The notes under the pieces are model-generated. The model did not search any database, was not told the DNA's origin, and saw only the letters and a list, made by a program, of their open reading frames with translations. A DNA stretch of 64,000 bases from JAHEDH01 sp963745865 (GTDB lineage Bacteria; Actinomycetota; Acidimicrobiia; Spongiisociales; ZC4RG35). Location of the stretch: the NCBI GenBank assembly GCA_963745865.1, contig CAVUYZ010000003.1:248001-312000 (forward strand), given 5' to 3'. How positions within the stretch are numbered: position 1 is the stretch's first letter; the number at the start of each line of letters is the position of its first letter. The translations under genes and the position numbers were made by a program. Below are positions 48,775-58,069 of this stretch, piece after piece.

Positions 48775-50396
48775 ATGCCTCACATGATGGACGACTTCCC
48801 GCTGAGGATGTCGACGCTCTACGGACATGCTGCTCGGTTGTACGGCGACTCGGAGATCGTCTCGGTGGAACCGGACGGAGCGACGGTTCGACTGACCTAC
48901 GCCGAGAGCGACGAGCGCATCCGGCGCCTGGCGACGGCGCTCGAGGACCGACTCGGAGTTCCGCTCGGCGGCGTGGTCGGGACATTCGCATGGAACAACC
49001 ATCGTCATCACGAGCTCTATTGGGCGACCGCCAACTCGGGCAGGGTGTGTCACACCCTGAACATCCGCCTGTTTCCCGAGCAATTGACCTACATCGTGAA
49101 CCACGGTCGCGATCAGGTGATCTTCGTCGACTCGGACCTGGTCGAGACGATCGCTCCGATCGCCCACACGTTCGAGACGGTCGAGGCCTTCGTGGTGATG
49201 GGGGGATCGATCGCCGATGTCGAACTGCCCAACGCGATCAGCTACGAAGACCTGATCGCCGATGTCGATCCGATGCCGGCGTGGCCCGAGTTCGGCGAGC
49301 GAGCACCACTGATGTTCTGCTACACCTCTGGGACGACGGGAAACCCCAAGGGCGTGGCGTACACGCACCGATCAACGTACCTCCACACGATCTCGAACCT
49401 GGCCAACCTCCCGATCGATGCCACCGACAACGTCCTCCCGGTCGTGCCCATGTTCCACGCGGCTGCGTGGGGATTCACGTTCATGGCCACCGTTCGGGGA
49501 GCCAAGATCACGTTCCCGGGGCCAGATCTGTCTGCTCCGGCTCTCGTCGACCTGATCATGCGAGAGCGCGTCACCATCACGGCCGGCGTTCCCACGGTGT
49601 GGATCAGTGTTCAGCACTATCTCGAGCAGCACCCGGAGGCGGACGTCTCCTCCATCAGGATGCTCAAGTGTGGCGGTTCGGCGGTGCCACGAGCCATGAT
49701 CGACTGGTTCTGGCGAGAGCGCGGGATCAAGGTGGTCCAGGCGTGGGGGATGACCGAAACCAACCCGATCGCCACGGTTGCGCTGCCAAGCCGAAGATGC
49801 TGGCGTGGGACTGGGATCGCCAACTCGACGTTCTCGAGACGGCCGGTCTTCCGATTCCTGGTCTCGAGATGAAGATCGTCGACGAGAATGGCACCGAGCT
49901 CCCACACGATGGCGAGGCGTTCGGCGAGCTGCTGGTGCGGGGTCCGTGGATCGCTGCCGAGTACTACGAGGACCCGCGCTCCGCCGATTCGTTCCAGGAC
50001 GGGTGGCTGCGCACCGGAGACGTGTGCAAGATCACCCCCGAGGGGTACGTCAAGATCACCGATCGTGCCAAGGACGTCATCAAGTCGGGTGGCGAATGGA
50101 TCTCGTCGCTCGATCTCGAGAACGCCCTGATGGCGCATCCCGATGTGTCGGAGGCGACGGTGGTCGGGGTGGCGCACCCGAAGTGGCAGGAGCGTCCTGT
50201 GGCGTTCGTCGTTCGGCGGGACGGTGCCGAGATCGGCGAGAGCGAGTTGCAGGACTTCCTCAGCGGTCGCGTTGCGAAGTGGTGGCTGCCGGACCGGGTG
50301 ATCTTCATCGACGAGATCCCCAAGACCGGAACCGGCAAGTTCGACAAGAAAGTGGTTCGGCAACGCTTCTCGGACGTGCTCGATTCCTCGGGATGA
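48775..50396 (+). CDS. Fatty acyl-CoA synthetase (AMP-forming, one frame change)
   Basis: About 541 residues of the ANL adenylating family. The P-loop-like motif is YTSGTTGNPKGVAYTH, A5 is around QAWGMTETNP, A7 is GWLRTGDVCKI, A8 is TDRAKDVIKSGGEWIS, and the catalytic Lys is in PKTGTGKFDKK near the end. It activates medium or long acyl chains to acyl-CoA. One base is missing near 49787 (CC for an expected CCC), so ATVALP jumps to KPKMLAWDW. GAGGA precedes ATG 48775. It is co-oriented with the PH/SHOCT gene. Confidence 0.9.
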
Positions 50397-50496
50397 GTTC
50401 GTGAATCCGACGATCGGCCCGACCGCCGAGATACGCGAACGGAAAGCGGTGGTTGTCGTGTGAGTGTGGGGTATCCTGAGGCCAGGAGGCAACGCG

Positions 50497-50766
50497 ATGT
50501 TCGAAGTCGTGCAATTCACCGATCCGAAGGATCCGCCCGGGCAGCCGATCATCGAGGAGCGCTTCGGGTTGTTCGAAGACGAGCACGACGCAGTCGAGCT
50601 GGCGAGGTCGACAATGGAGCGCTACCTCGCAGACGAGGGCGAAGATTATGTGTGGTGGATCGTGCGCAATGAAGGATCCACCCTCGCCCGCTGGATCGCC
50701 GACTCACGGGACCAGCAGGAATTCGTGCTGGACCTCCGAAGCGGACAGCTCGTCCCGCTCGCTTGA
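50497..50766 (+). CDS. Conserved-looking small protein, unknown
   Basis: An 89-residue acidic protein without Cys or membrane helices. The first half (MFEVVQFTDPKDPPGQPI) is followed by a helix rich in Glu/Asp (FEDEHDAVELARSTMERYLA) and a beta pair (DYVWWIVRNEG and QQEFVLDLRSGQLVPL). No family recognised. A very good ribosome site (AGGAGG) lies 7 nt before ATG 50497, which makes it a real gene. It sits alone between the acyl-CoA ligase and a membrane protein. Confidence 0.6.
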   Translation: MFEVVQFTDPKDPPGQPIIEERFGLFEDEHDAVELARSTMERYLADEGEDYVWWIVRNEGSTLARWIADSRDQQEFVLDLRSGQLVPLA

Positions 50767-50791
50767 ACCGAGCGGGCTACGCTCGCATCCA

Positions 50792-51226
50792 ATGCACGCC
50801 CTGACGCTCTTGGTTCTCGCCCAAACCCGGCCCGAGGGCTTCGACTCCTTCGTCGCGTCGGTCCATCGTGAGCTCGGCATACCTGCAGCGATCGTGATGG
50901 GCGTTGTGGGCGTCTGGGGGCTGGGACTGGCGGTGCTCCGCAGAGAACCGGGCTCCGCATTCGGGTTTGGAGCGGCGATCGCCTCGACGATGCTCCTCGC
51001 ACAGGTCGGGATGGGCCTCTGGGTGTATGTCACCGACGACGCCGAATGGGCCGGGAACATCCACGTGTTCTATGGCATCGTCGTGCTGTTCACGTTTTCG
51101 TTCGCGTACATCTATCGAGCGCAGCTCGCCAAGCGTCCTGCGATGTCATACGGGCTGTTGGCTCTGTTTCTGATGGGTGTCGCAATCCGCGGAATCACGA
51201 ACTTCGGTCAGAGCTTCGGAGGCTGA
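50792..51226 (+). CDS. Four-helix membrane protein, unknown
   Basis: A 144-residue protein with four hydrophobic segments: GIPAAIVMGVVGVWGLGLAV, FGAAIASTMLLAQVGMGLWV, HVFYGIVVLFTFSFAYIY and YGLLALFLMGVAIRGI. His in the third helix and several aromatic residues could support haem or quinone contacts, but no signature is present. A TACGCT box 8 nt before ATG 50792 suggests a nearly leaderless start. It ends 3 nt before fabI, so the two probably share a transcript. Confidence 0.6.
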   Translation: MHALTLLVLAQTRPEGFDSFVASVHRELGIPAAIVMGVVGVWGLGLAVLRREPGSAFGFGAAIASTMLLAQVGMGLWVYVTDDAEWAGNIHVFYGIVVLFTFSFAYIYRAQLAKRPAMSYGLLALFLMGVAIRGITNFGQSFGG

Positions 51227-51229
51227 ACC

Positions 51230-52022
51230 ATGTTGCTAGCAGGACAAGAGACTGGTGATCACCGGTGTGCTGACGGACGATTCGATCGCGTGGCACGCGG
51301 CCAGGATCGCCCAGGAGCAGGGCGCTGAGATCGTCGTGACCGGTTTTGGCCGCGGGATGCGGCTCACGGAACGCTCGGTTCAGCGGCTGCCGGCACCATG
51401 TGATGTGCTCGAGCTCGACATCAACGACCCTGATCACATCGCTCGACTCCAAGCCGATCTGGCGGAGCGGTGGGGCGGTGTCGACGGCGCCCTTCACGCC
51501 ATCGCCTATGCCCCTGAGGATGCGCTCGGCGGCAACTTCCTGTTCACACCGGCAGCGAGCGCCCAGACGGCGTTCATGACGTCAGCGTTCTCGTACAAGA
51601 CCCTGGCGGTCGCACTGATGGATCTCATGGAGCAGCGCGGCGGTGGAGCGCTCGTGACGCTCGACTTCGACAACACCAAGGCGTGGCCCACCTACGACTG
51701 GATGGGCGTCTCGAAGTCGGCGCTCCAGTCGGTCACTCGCTATCTCGCCAGAGACCTCGGTCCCAAGAACATCAGGGTCAACGCGGTGTCTGCCGGCCCG
51801 CTCGGCACGGTCGCCGCCAAGTCGATCCCCGGGTTCGAGATCTTCGAGGACGAATGGAACCATCGGTCTCCACTCGTCTGGGACCACTCGGACCCGACCC
51901 CTGTGGCGGAGATGGTCTGCGTACTCCTCTCCGACTGGGCGACCAAGACCTCGGGGGAGATCGTGCACGTCGACGCAGGATTCCACTCTCAGGCGGCCGG
52001 GGTCACACTGCGCGGGACCTGA
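51230..52022 (+). CDS. fabI: Enoyl-ACP reductase, InhA/FabI type (one frame change)
   Basis: About 263 residues. It reduces trans-2-enoyl-ACP with NADH in the last step of fatty-acid elongation. The N-terminus is MLLAG then KRLVITGVLTDDSIAWHAA, joined across one extra base near 51244. Other blocks are AEIVVTGFGRGMRL, HAIAYAPE, and the catalytic pair in YDWMGVSK (Tyr and Lys), followed by VNAVSAGPLGTVAAKSIPG and HVDAGFH. The AEIVVTGF and SIAWHAARIAQEQG blocks are InhA-like. Its end overlaps the convergent sensor kinase by 20 bp. Confidence 0.92.
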
Positions 52023-53799
52023 GTTCGTCGCCCACCGTCGCAGGTGGCAATGAGACGGTGAAGGTTGCTCCACCTCCGGGCGTGTCGGTGACGGAGACCT
52101 GCCCGCCCATCGCTTCGACCAGGCCCTTGACGATCGACAGACCCAGACCCGTTCCACCGCGGGTTCGCGTGTCGGAACGCTCGATCTGTGTGAAGCGATC
52201 GAAGATCCTGGTCTGTTGGTCGTAGGGGATGCCGTCTCCATGGTCGACGACGTCGATGTCGACGCGCGATCTGACCGATCTGGCGACGATCTCGACCGAT
52301 GAGTCTGGAGCGTATTTGCAGGCATTCTCCACGAGGTTGATGAACACTCGTCCGAGGTGGTCGGGGTCCGCGCTGATGATGAGGTCGGACGGCTCGACGG
52401 AGATCGTGAGCCCGTCGTGGTTGACGGTGCTCGTGACGTCGTGGAGATAGGGGAGCAGCTTGATCGACTCGGGTGCGACCGGCACCGACTGCCGATCGAT
52501 CCTCGAGACCATCAAGAGATCCTCGATCAGTCGTTGGAGGCGGCCGGCCTGCCTCCGGGCCGAGTCGATGAGGTCGGTCGACGCCTCCTTGCTCAACTCG
52601 GGGCGAACGACGGTGTCGAGGGACCCGATGATGGATGTGAGCGGCGTGCGCAGCTCGTGACTCACGACGGACACGAAGTCGGTCTTCATCTGGGCGACTT
52701 CCTTCATCCGCTTGGTCATCTCGGCGGCAGCCTCGTACCGACCCAGCTGTGACAGAACAAGGGCTGCAGGAGCGGCCAGCGAGGCGAGTTCCCTGGTCTG
52801 ATCGTCCTGGAAGGAGCCGTGGATCGGGTCCCCGATGGCAATCACGCCGACGCTGAAACCTTCGACCCTCAGCGGGGCGATCAACGCCTCGTGCATCCCG
52901 AGTTCTCCGACGATGCCGAACGTCTCGGGGTTCTCGTCGATCTCTTCGAGGTGCATCGCCCGCCCCGATCGGAACACCTGAGGCAGGATCCCTCCGCCCG
53001 TGACCCGGATCTTGAGGTCTCCGACCTCGAGGGTGTGCCCGTTGACCCACATCGGCGACATGATCTTGAGTGAGTGATCGTCCGGCTGGTATAGGAAGAC
53101 GACGCCGATCTGAGCTTCGAGGTAGTTGCAGATCGTCCCGACGATCTGGGGGAGACCCTCGGTCAGCGAGTCGGCTCCGGCCAGCGTTGCCGAGACCGCA
53201 TACAACCGCTCGAAGTCCGCCCGCTGGTCCCTGAGTTCACGAAGCCGGTCGGACCCGCGTTGGGCTTCCTTCTCGAACTCGGTCCCGATGAGGCCGGTGG
53301 CGCCTGCTACGACGGCGACGGTGAGCGCTGGGATGAGTGCCGACTCGATCGTCGATCCTGCTTCTGGCGTGACGACGCCGATCAGCACAACGAGAAAGAT
53401 GGCGAGGATGCTGACGATGAGATGGCGTACCGGAGGCAGCACGAGGCCGGTGAGCACGACGACGCCCGAGAAGAGCGGTACGACCGAAGCGAACATCTCG
53501 GGGATCGTGGCGATCGACGCCAGGCCGAGTGTCAATGCGACCGTCCAGGCCCATGCCAGCCACGAGCCGATCCGTGTTGCGAGGACCTTGTTCCAGTTGG
53601 CTGCGGTCGACCCGGCCAGCACGATTGCCAGGAGACCGGCCGACACGATGAAGCGAGGCTCGGTGGTGATGATCTCCACGCTCACGGCCTGGGCGGTGAG
53701 CGCTCCGATCACGATCCACGCGAGAATGACGCTGCGGCGCAGGCCAGCGGCCCGGAAGCGCAGCAGCGGCGTTTCGGTTTGCGGTTCGTTGTCGGTCAA
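52003..53799 (-). CDS. Membrane sensor histidine kinase with GAF domain
   Basis: A 598-residue kinase. Five to six membrane helices (about residues 20-180) are followed by a coiled-coil linker, a GAF domain (about 205-360), then HisKA with the phosphoacceptor in SVVSHELRTPLTSIIGSL and an HATPase_c domain (N box NLVENACKYAPDS, G1 DHGDGIP, G2 GGTGLGLSIVKG). No response regulator gene adjoins it, so it is an orphan. TTG 53799 is preferred because GAGG lies 5 nt upstream and a TACAGT box precedes that. The signal is unknown. Confidence 0.88.
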   Translation of the reverse strand: MTDNEPQTETPLLRFRAAGLRRSVILAWIVIGALTAQAVSVEIITTEPRFIVSAGLLAIVLAGSTAANWNKVLATRIGSWLAWAWTVALTLGLASIATIPEMFASVVPLFSGVVVLTGLVLPPVRHLIVSILAIFLVVLIGVVTPEAGSTIESALIPALTVAVVAGATGLIGTEFEKEAQRGSDRLRELRDQRADFERLYAVSATLAGADSLTEGLPQIVGTICNYLEAQIGVVFLYQPDDHSLKIMSPMWVNGHTLEVGDLKIRVTGGGILPQVFRSGRAMHLEEIDENPETFGIVGELGMHEALIAPLRVEGFSVGVIAIGDPIHGSFQDDQTRELASLAAPAALVLSQLGRYEAAAEMTKRMKEVAQMKTDFVSVVSHELRTPLTSIIGSLDTVVRPELSKEASTDLIDSARRQAGRLQRLIEDLLMVSRIDRQSVPVAPESIKLLPYLHDVTSTVNHDGLTISVEPSDLIISADPDHLGRVFINLVENACKYAPDSSVEIVARSVRSRVDIDVVDHGDGIPYDQQTRIFDRFTQIERSDTRTRGGTGLGLSIVKGLVEAMGGQVSVTDTPGGGATFTVSLPPATVGDELRSRAV

Positions 53800-53911
53800 T
53801 CTCGCCTCGTGGATCCCACTGTATCCTCGGCATCCGTGGGCCCCTGGTTGAGTGTTGCGTTGGAACCACGCCGACCCGCATGCTGATGGCGGGAAACGGC
53901 GGGTCGTTGGC

Positions 53912-54646
53912 ATGGCTCTGAAGGCGCTCGCCGGAGGACAGTTGTTCGGCTCCACGTTCGGTCGTGGGTCGCCGAGCATCCTCGCCCTGCACGGTTGGGG
54001 ACGATCCAATCGCGATTTCGCCACGATGCTCGAGGGCCTCGACGCGATCTCACTCGATCTCCCCGGGTTCGGGGCGAGCCCGCCTCCGACCTCCGCAGTC
54101 GGGGCGCACGGCTATGCGGACATCGTCGCCCCGGTGCTCGCGCATTTCGATCAACCGCCGATCGTCCTCGGCCATTCGTTCGGGGGGCGCGTTGCGGTGG
54201 CGTTGGAGGCGGACGCTCCCGGCAGTTTCTCCGGCATGCTCCTGACGGGCGTCCCACTGCTGCGCCGCGTCTCATCCCCATCGAGACCACCCATCGGCTA
54301 TCGCATCATTCGCTTTGCCAACCGGGTCGGTCTGGTGTCCGATGAGCGACTGGAGCGCGAGAAGCGTTCCCGGGGCTCGGCCGACTACCGGGCGGCGAGC
54401 GGTGTGATGCGCGACGTCTTGGTCACGGTGGTGAACGAGTCCTACGAGCGTGAGTTGCAGGGCCTCGACCTCCCCATTCGATTGCTCTGGGGAGCTGAGG
54501 ATGTCGAGGTTCCGCCTGAGATCGCCGAACGAGCACTCGAGATCATGGGGGAGCGTGGCAGCCTGGTCACGGTCCCCGGCGGTGGCCATCTGCTCCCGGT
54601 GACCCACGCCGAGCGGGTGCGATCAGAGCTCGAGGTGTTGCTGTGA
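53912..54646 (+). CDS. Alpha/beta hydrolase
   Basis: A 244-residue hydrolase. HGWGR forms the oxyanion turn, the nucleophile elbow is LGHSFGGRVA, the acid is in LLWGAEDVEVP, and the His is in VPGGGHLLPVTH. No lid domain large enough to suggest a substrate. Its TGA overlaps the GTG of the Mur-ligase-like gene, so it belongs to the same coupled cluster with murF-like and ddl-like genes. A role in cell-wall precursor metabolism is therefore possible but inferred. Confidence 0.85.
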   Translation: MALKALAGGQLFGSTFGRGSPSILALHGWGRSNRDFATMLEGLDAISLDLPGFGASPPPTSAVGAHGYADIVAPVLAHFDQPPIVLGHSFGGRVAVALEADAPGSFSGMLLTGVPLLRRVSSPSRPPIGYRIIRFANRVGLVSDERLEREKRSRGSADYRAASGVMRDVLVTVVNESYERELQGLDLPIRLLWGAEDVEVPPEIAERALEIMGERGSLVTVPGGGHLLPVTHAERVRSELEVLL

Positions 54647-56148
54647 ACGTGGCACTGGGATTGATCGCCGCCGTTGCAACCGCCGTCCAGGGTCTCCGGT
54701 GGTTGCGGGTGGCCCAGCGCGAGCACTATCACCCGGTCGTCTGGCGGTTTGCGCTTCGGTGGTGGTCGTCGGTCCCGGCAAATCTCGGCCTCGGTACGAT
54801 CGCCGTGCTGGCGACCGCCTTCACGGTGTACCAGCCACTCCTCGGGTTCGTTGTGGCCGTTGTCGTCACAGCCGGCCCCATCGGCCTGGGAGTCGTGGGG
54901 CGCACGTCCCGGCTCGCCTGGACATCGAGGATGCGGGCGACGGCTGCTGTTGCCTTCGGGCTGGCGGGGCTCCTGATCGTCGTCGGCGTGATGGCGGGCG
55001 CTCCGGGCGTAGTGGCGATCACGTTGGTCGGCTTCCCAACGGTGGTCGATCTGGCCCTGGCCATCTGGCGTCCACTCCAGGCGAGGCTCGATCATCGCTG
55101 GGTCGAGCAGGCAAAGGACGGTCTGAAGCGATCGGAGGCGCGGGTGGTGGCGATCACCGGATCGTTCGGCAAGACGACGACCAAGGGGTATCTCGCCCAT
55201 CTTCTCGCCGGTAGGGCTGCGGTCACCGCCAGCCCGGCATCGTTCAACAATCGGATGGGCCTGGCCCGGGCCGTCAACGAGCACGTTGGCACCGGCACCG
55301 ACATTTTCATCGCCGAGATGGGAACGTATGGCTCGCGGGGAGATCGCCGATCTGTGCTCGTGGATCCCTCCGGAGGTGGCCGTGATCACGTCGCTCGGCC
55401 CGGTCCACCTCGAGCGGATGGGGTCGATCGAGCGGATCGCCGAGGCCAAGCGCGAGATCTTCGACCGTGCCCGGGTCGGGGTGATCTCCATCGATCATCC
55501 CGTGCTGGCGGCTGTCGCCGAGGAAGAGGCTCGGCATCGTCGGATGATCACCGTTTCGACGACAGGGATGGCGGCGGACGTCGTCGGAGATCCGATCACC
55601 GGCGAGCTCGTCGTCGATGGCAGGACGGTGGGTCGGGTCGACCCTGCCGATGTGGTGGTCTCGAACGTCGGGTGTGCGATCGGGGCAGTTGCTGGCGCTG
55701 GGATTCGGCGTCGATGGTCTCGAGCGCCGACTCGAGAGCCTGCCCACCCCCCGCATCGACAGGTCGTGAGCACGACCGATCGCGGGGTCACGGTCATCGA
55801 TGACACCTTCAACGCGAACCCGGCCGGAGCTGCCAGAGCGCTTGGCCTCCTGGAGATGGCCGCCAGGCAGCAGGCGGGTGCTCGTCACTCCGGGGATGGT
55901 CGAACTCGGCCCCGTCCAGGACGAGGAGAACGAAGCGTTCGCGCGGAAGGCGGCAAGGGTCGCCGACGACATCGTTATCGTCGGTTTCACGAACCGTCGG
56001 GCCCTCGATCGCGGTGCCAGGACCTCAGATCGGGTGTCGGTACACTTCGTCGCCACCCGGGATGACGCTGTCGCCTGGGTCCGGAGTGAACTCGGGCGCC
56101 GGCGACGCCGTCCTGTACGAGAACGATCTCCCCGACCACTATCCCTGA
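54643..56148 (+). CDS. MurF-like Mur ligase with N-terminal membrane domain (several frame changes)
   Basis: About 500 residues. About four to five membrane helices (residues 1-145) precede a Mur ligase core: ATP loop VAITGSFGKTTTKG, then SFNNRMGLARAVNEH, IAEMGTYG, and GPVHLERMGSIERIAEAK. The C-terminal domain has DDTFNANPAG and VLVTPGMVELG. The last residues GAGDAVLYENDLPDHYP reach TGA 56146. Frame changes lie near 55330, 55690, 55755, 55870 and 56095. MurF adds D-Ala-D-Ala to the UDP-MurNAc peptide. The membrane domain is unusual for a cytoplasmic MurF. A ddl-like gene follows after 9 nt. Confidence 0.78.
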
Positions 56149-56157
56149 GGCGAAACC

Positions 56158-57228
56158 ATGAGCAAACCGGCCGTCCTCTTCGGAGGCCCGTCCCCCGAAC
56201 ACGACATCTCGGTGAGCACCGGACTCCAGGCGGCGCACACGCTCGACGCCGCGCACGCCATCTATTGGGCGAAGAACGGGGGCTTTCACCTCGTCGACCC
56301 GAACTCGGAGGTGGCGGAGTTCGCCGACGGCGTTCCGCGCAAGGCGAAGGAACTGGCGTTCGAACTGAGGCCCGGCGGAGGGTTCGTCCAGAAGCGGAAA
56401 CCGCTGGACATCTCGGTCGTCGTCAACTGTTGCCACGGAGGTCCGGGGGAGGACGGGACGATCCAGGGAGCGATGGACCTGGTGGGGTATCGATACACCG
56501 GCCCCGGTCAGGCCGGCTCGGCGCTGGGGATGGACAAGCTCGCCTTCGGCGCGTCGGTTGCCCAACTCGGGCTACCCACCTTGCCGCGGCTGTTGCTCGG
56601 TTCAGGGACCTCGCCGACCTTCGAGGGACCGTACATCGTCAAGCCTCGGTTCGGCGGAAGCTCGATCGGGATCGAGATCGTGGAGGATGTCGACACCGCG
56701 CTCGCTCTGCTCGAGACGTCGCCGTATCTCGGCGATGGTGCCGTGATCGAGCCGTATCTCGAGCGGTTTCGGGATCTCAACGTCGCGGTGAGGACCCACC
56801 CGCAGCCTTCGTGTTCGAACATCGAGGAACCGAAGAAGACCGGCGACGGCCTCTACTCCTACGAGCAGAAATACCTCAACTGGGGTGACGGCGGAGCGGT
56901 GAGCAACTCCGTACCCGCCGACGTCGACGCCGACACGTCTGAGCGCCTGAACGACTGGGCTCTGCGGGTCGCGTCGATGGTCGGGGCACGGTCGGTGGCC
57001 CGGGTCGACTTTCTCGAGACACCGGACGGCCTCTATGTCAACGAGATCAACACGATTCCCGGGAGCCTCTCGATCAAGCTGTTCGTCGATCCGCCGCTGT
57101 CGAGGCACGAGTTGCTCTCGGGGATGGTCGAGGAGGCAATGGGCTGGAAACCGCGAGCCTTCTCCACGGCTGGAGCAGATGGCGCGGCATTGAGGAACGC
57201 AGGGTCGATCGCCAACAAGCTCGGCTGA
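56158..57228 (+). CDS. D-alanine-D-alanine ligase-like ATP-grasp enzyme
   Basis: A 356-residue ATP-grasp ligase. Start PAVLFGGPSPEHDISVSTG, then HGGPGEDGTIQGAMDLVGYR (the Glu-containing loop of Ddl), the ATP-binding YIVKPRFGGSSIGIEIVED, and the metal site NEINTIPGSLS. The order is that of D-Ala-D-Ala ligase, and the adjacent MurF-like gene supports it. It has no frame change. Some blocks differ from standard Ddl (NCCHGGPGE rather than the usual HGxxGE), so another dipeptide product is possible. GAAAC precedes ATG 56158 without a strong ribosome site. Confidence 0.85.
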   Translation: MSKPAVLFGGPSPEHDISVSTGLQAAHTLDAAHAIYWAKNGGFHLVDPNSEVAEFADGVPRKAKELAFELRPGGGFVQKRKPLDISVVVNCCHGGPGEDGTIQGAMDLVGYRYTGPGQAGSALGMDKLAFGASVAQLGLPTLPRLLLGSGTSPTFEGPYIVKPRFGGSSIGIEIVEDVDTALALLETSPYLGDGAVIEPYLERFRDLNVAVRTHPQPSCSNIEEPKKTGDGLYSYEQKYLNWGDGGAVSNSVPADVDADTSERLNDWALRVASMVGARSVARVDFLETPDGLYVNEINTIPGSLSIKLFVDPPLSRHELLSGMVEEAMGWKPRAFSTAGADGAALRNAGSIANKLG

Positions 57229-57256
57229 GGGGAGCGAGGTCCCCGGTTGTCTCGGT

Positions 57257-57490
57257 TCAGAGGTTGACGACCGGGCAGGTGAGGGTGCGGGTGATGCCCT
57301 GGATGGCCTGGATCTTGGCGACCACCAGCTTGCCGAGTTGATCGACGTCCGGTGCGGAGGCCTTGACGATCACGTCGTAGGGTCCAGTGACGTCGTCTGC
57401 TGCGTCGACGCCGTCGATGGTGCGGACTTCTTCAGCGACGACGGCCGCTTTCCCCACCTCGGTCTGGATCAATACGTATGCCTGGACCAT
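57257..57490 (-). CDS. Stand-alone Lrp/AsnC ligand-binding (RAM) domain protein
   Basis: A 77-residue protein equal to the C-terminal effector domain of Lrp/AsnC regulators: QAYVLIQTEVGKAAVVAEEV, then GVDAADDVTGPYDVIVKASA and a final IQGITRTLTCPVVNL. There is no helix-turn-helix. Stand-alone RAM proteins bind amino acids or assemble with full-length regulators. ATG 57490 follows GGAG by 10 nt, which rules out the TTG at 57499. Confidence 0.85.
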   Translation of the reverse strand: MVQAYVLIQTEVGKAAVVAEEVRTIDGVDAADDVTGPYDVIVKASAPDVDQLGKLVVAKIQAIQGITRTLTCPVVNL

Positions 57491-57547
57491 TGCGCGCAAC
57501 TCCTCGAAACGACTGATCCAACTCTACAGAGACCCGGAGGCCGCCGC

Positions 57548-57766
57548 TCAGTATCCGGCCTGTCCGACCTTGATGTTGGCGGCGTAGGCGGCTTCGCCAT
57601 CCTGTTCGACGTCGAAGAGAATCCGCTGGCCCTGGCGGAGCATGCGGAAGATCGAGCCTGCGAGCGAGCCCGGGCGGAGATAGACCTCGGATCTGTCGTC
57701 GTCGAGCACGATCACGCCGACCCCGGTGATCGGGTCGTAGGTCTTCACGACACCCTGAGTCGCCAA
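57548..57766 (-). CDS. Small cold-shock-like (OB-fold) protein
   Basis: About 72 residues from TTG 57766. The pattern TQGVVKTYDPITGVGVIVLD matches the start of a cold-shock domain (GxVKxYDxxxGxGxI), then EVYLRPGSLAG and GQRILFDVEQDG. The RNP motifs are altered compared with CspA, so RNA binding is uncertain. It starts 2 nt after the rpmB stop and is probably co-translated with it. GTG 57748 is an alternative start, but it would remove the first strand. Confidence 0.55.
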   Translation of the reverse strand: MATQGVVKTYDPITGVGVIVLDDDRSEVYLRPGSLAGSIFRMLRQGQRILFDVEQDGEAAYAANIKVGQAGY

Positions 57767-57768
57767 GG

Positions 57769-57958
57769 TCAGGCCTTCTGGATCTTGTTCGCGCGGATGC
57801 AGGACGTGCACACACGCGCCCGGCGCGTGTTGGATCCGTGCTTCGACGCGCACCTTCTGGATGTTGGGCAGCCAACGGCGATTGTTGCGCTTGTGGGAGA
57901 AGGTCACGGTCTTCCCGTAACTCGGCTCCTTGCCGCAGACTTCACAGCGATATGACAT
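57769..57958 (-). CDS. rpmB: 50S ribosomal protein L28 (one frame change)
   Basis: About 62 residues. N-terminus MSYRCEVCGKEPSYGKTVTF then SHKRNNRRWLPNIQKVRVE. The C-terminus RRARVCTSCIRANKIQKA lies in the next frame, reached by dropping one A near 57845 (CGAAGC should read CGAGC). Two CxxC pairs mark a zinc-binding L28. AGGAG lies 5 nt before ATG 57958. It is divergent from the fakA-like gene. The order rpmB, DAK2 gene, recG, rsmD, coaD is common in Gram-positive genomes. Confidence 0.9.
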
Positions 57959-58051
57959 AAAGACTCCTGGGGAACGGCCCAGAGGCTAACACCTCCGGCG
58001 ACGACTGTGCGAAACGGCAGACTCGAACCCATCTGGGTCCGGGGTCATCGG

Positions 58052-58057
58052 TATGAT
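58052..58057 (+). promoter_or_regulatory. -10 box TATGAT upstream of the fakA-like gene
   Basis: TATGAT is a near-consensus -10 hexamer, 12 nt before ATG 58070, giving a leader of only a few bases. No -35 box is obvious. Confidence 0.45.
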
Positions 58058-58069
58058 CGCCGTCATCTC

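Noticed and set aside
57548..57958. Fusion of ribosomal protein L28 with a cold-shock domain
   Set aside because: The fusion frame lacks the normal L28 end RRARVCTSCIRANKIQKA, which is present in the next frame with its own stop; one extra base creates the apparent fusion.
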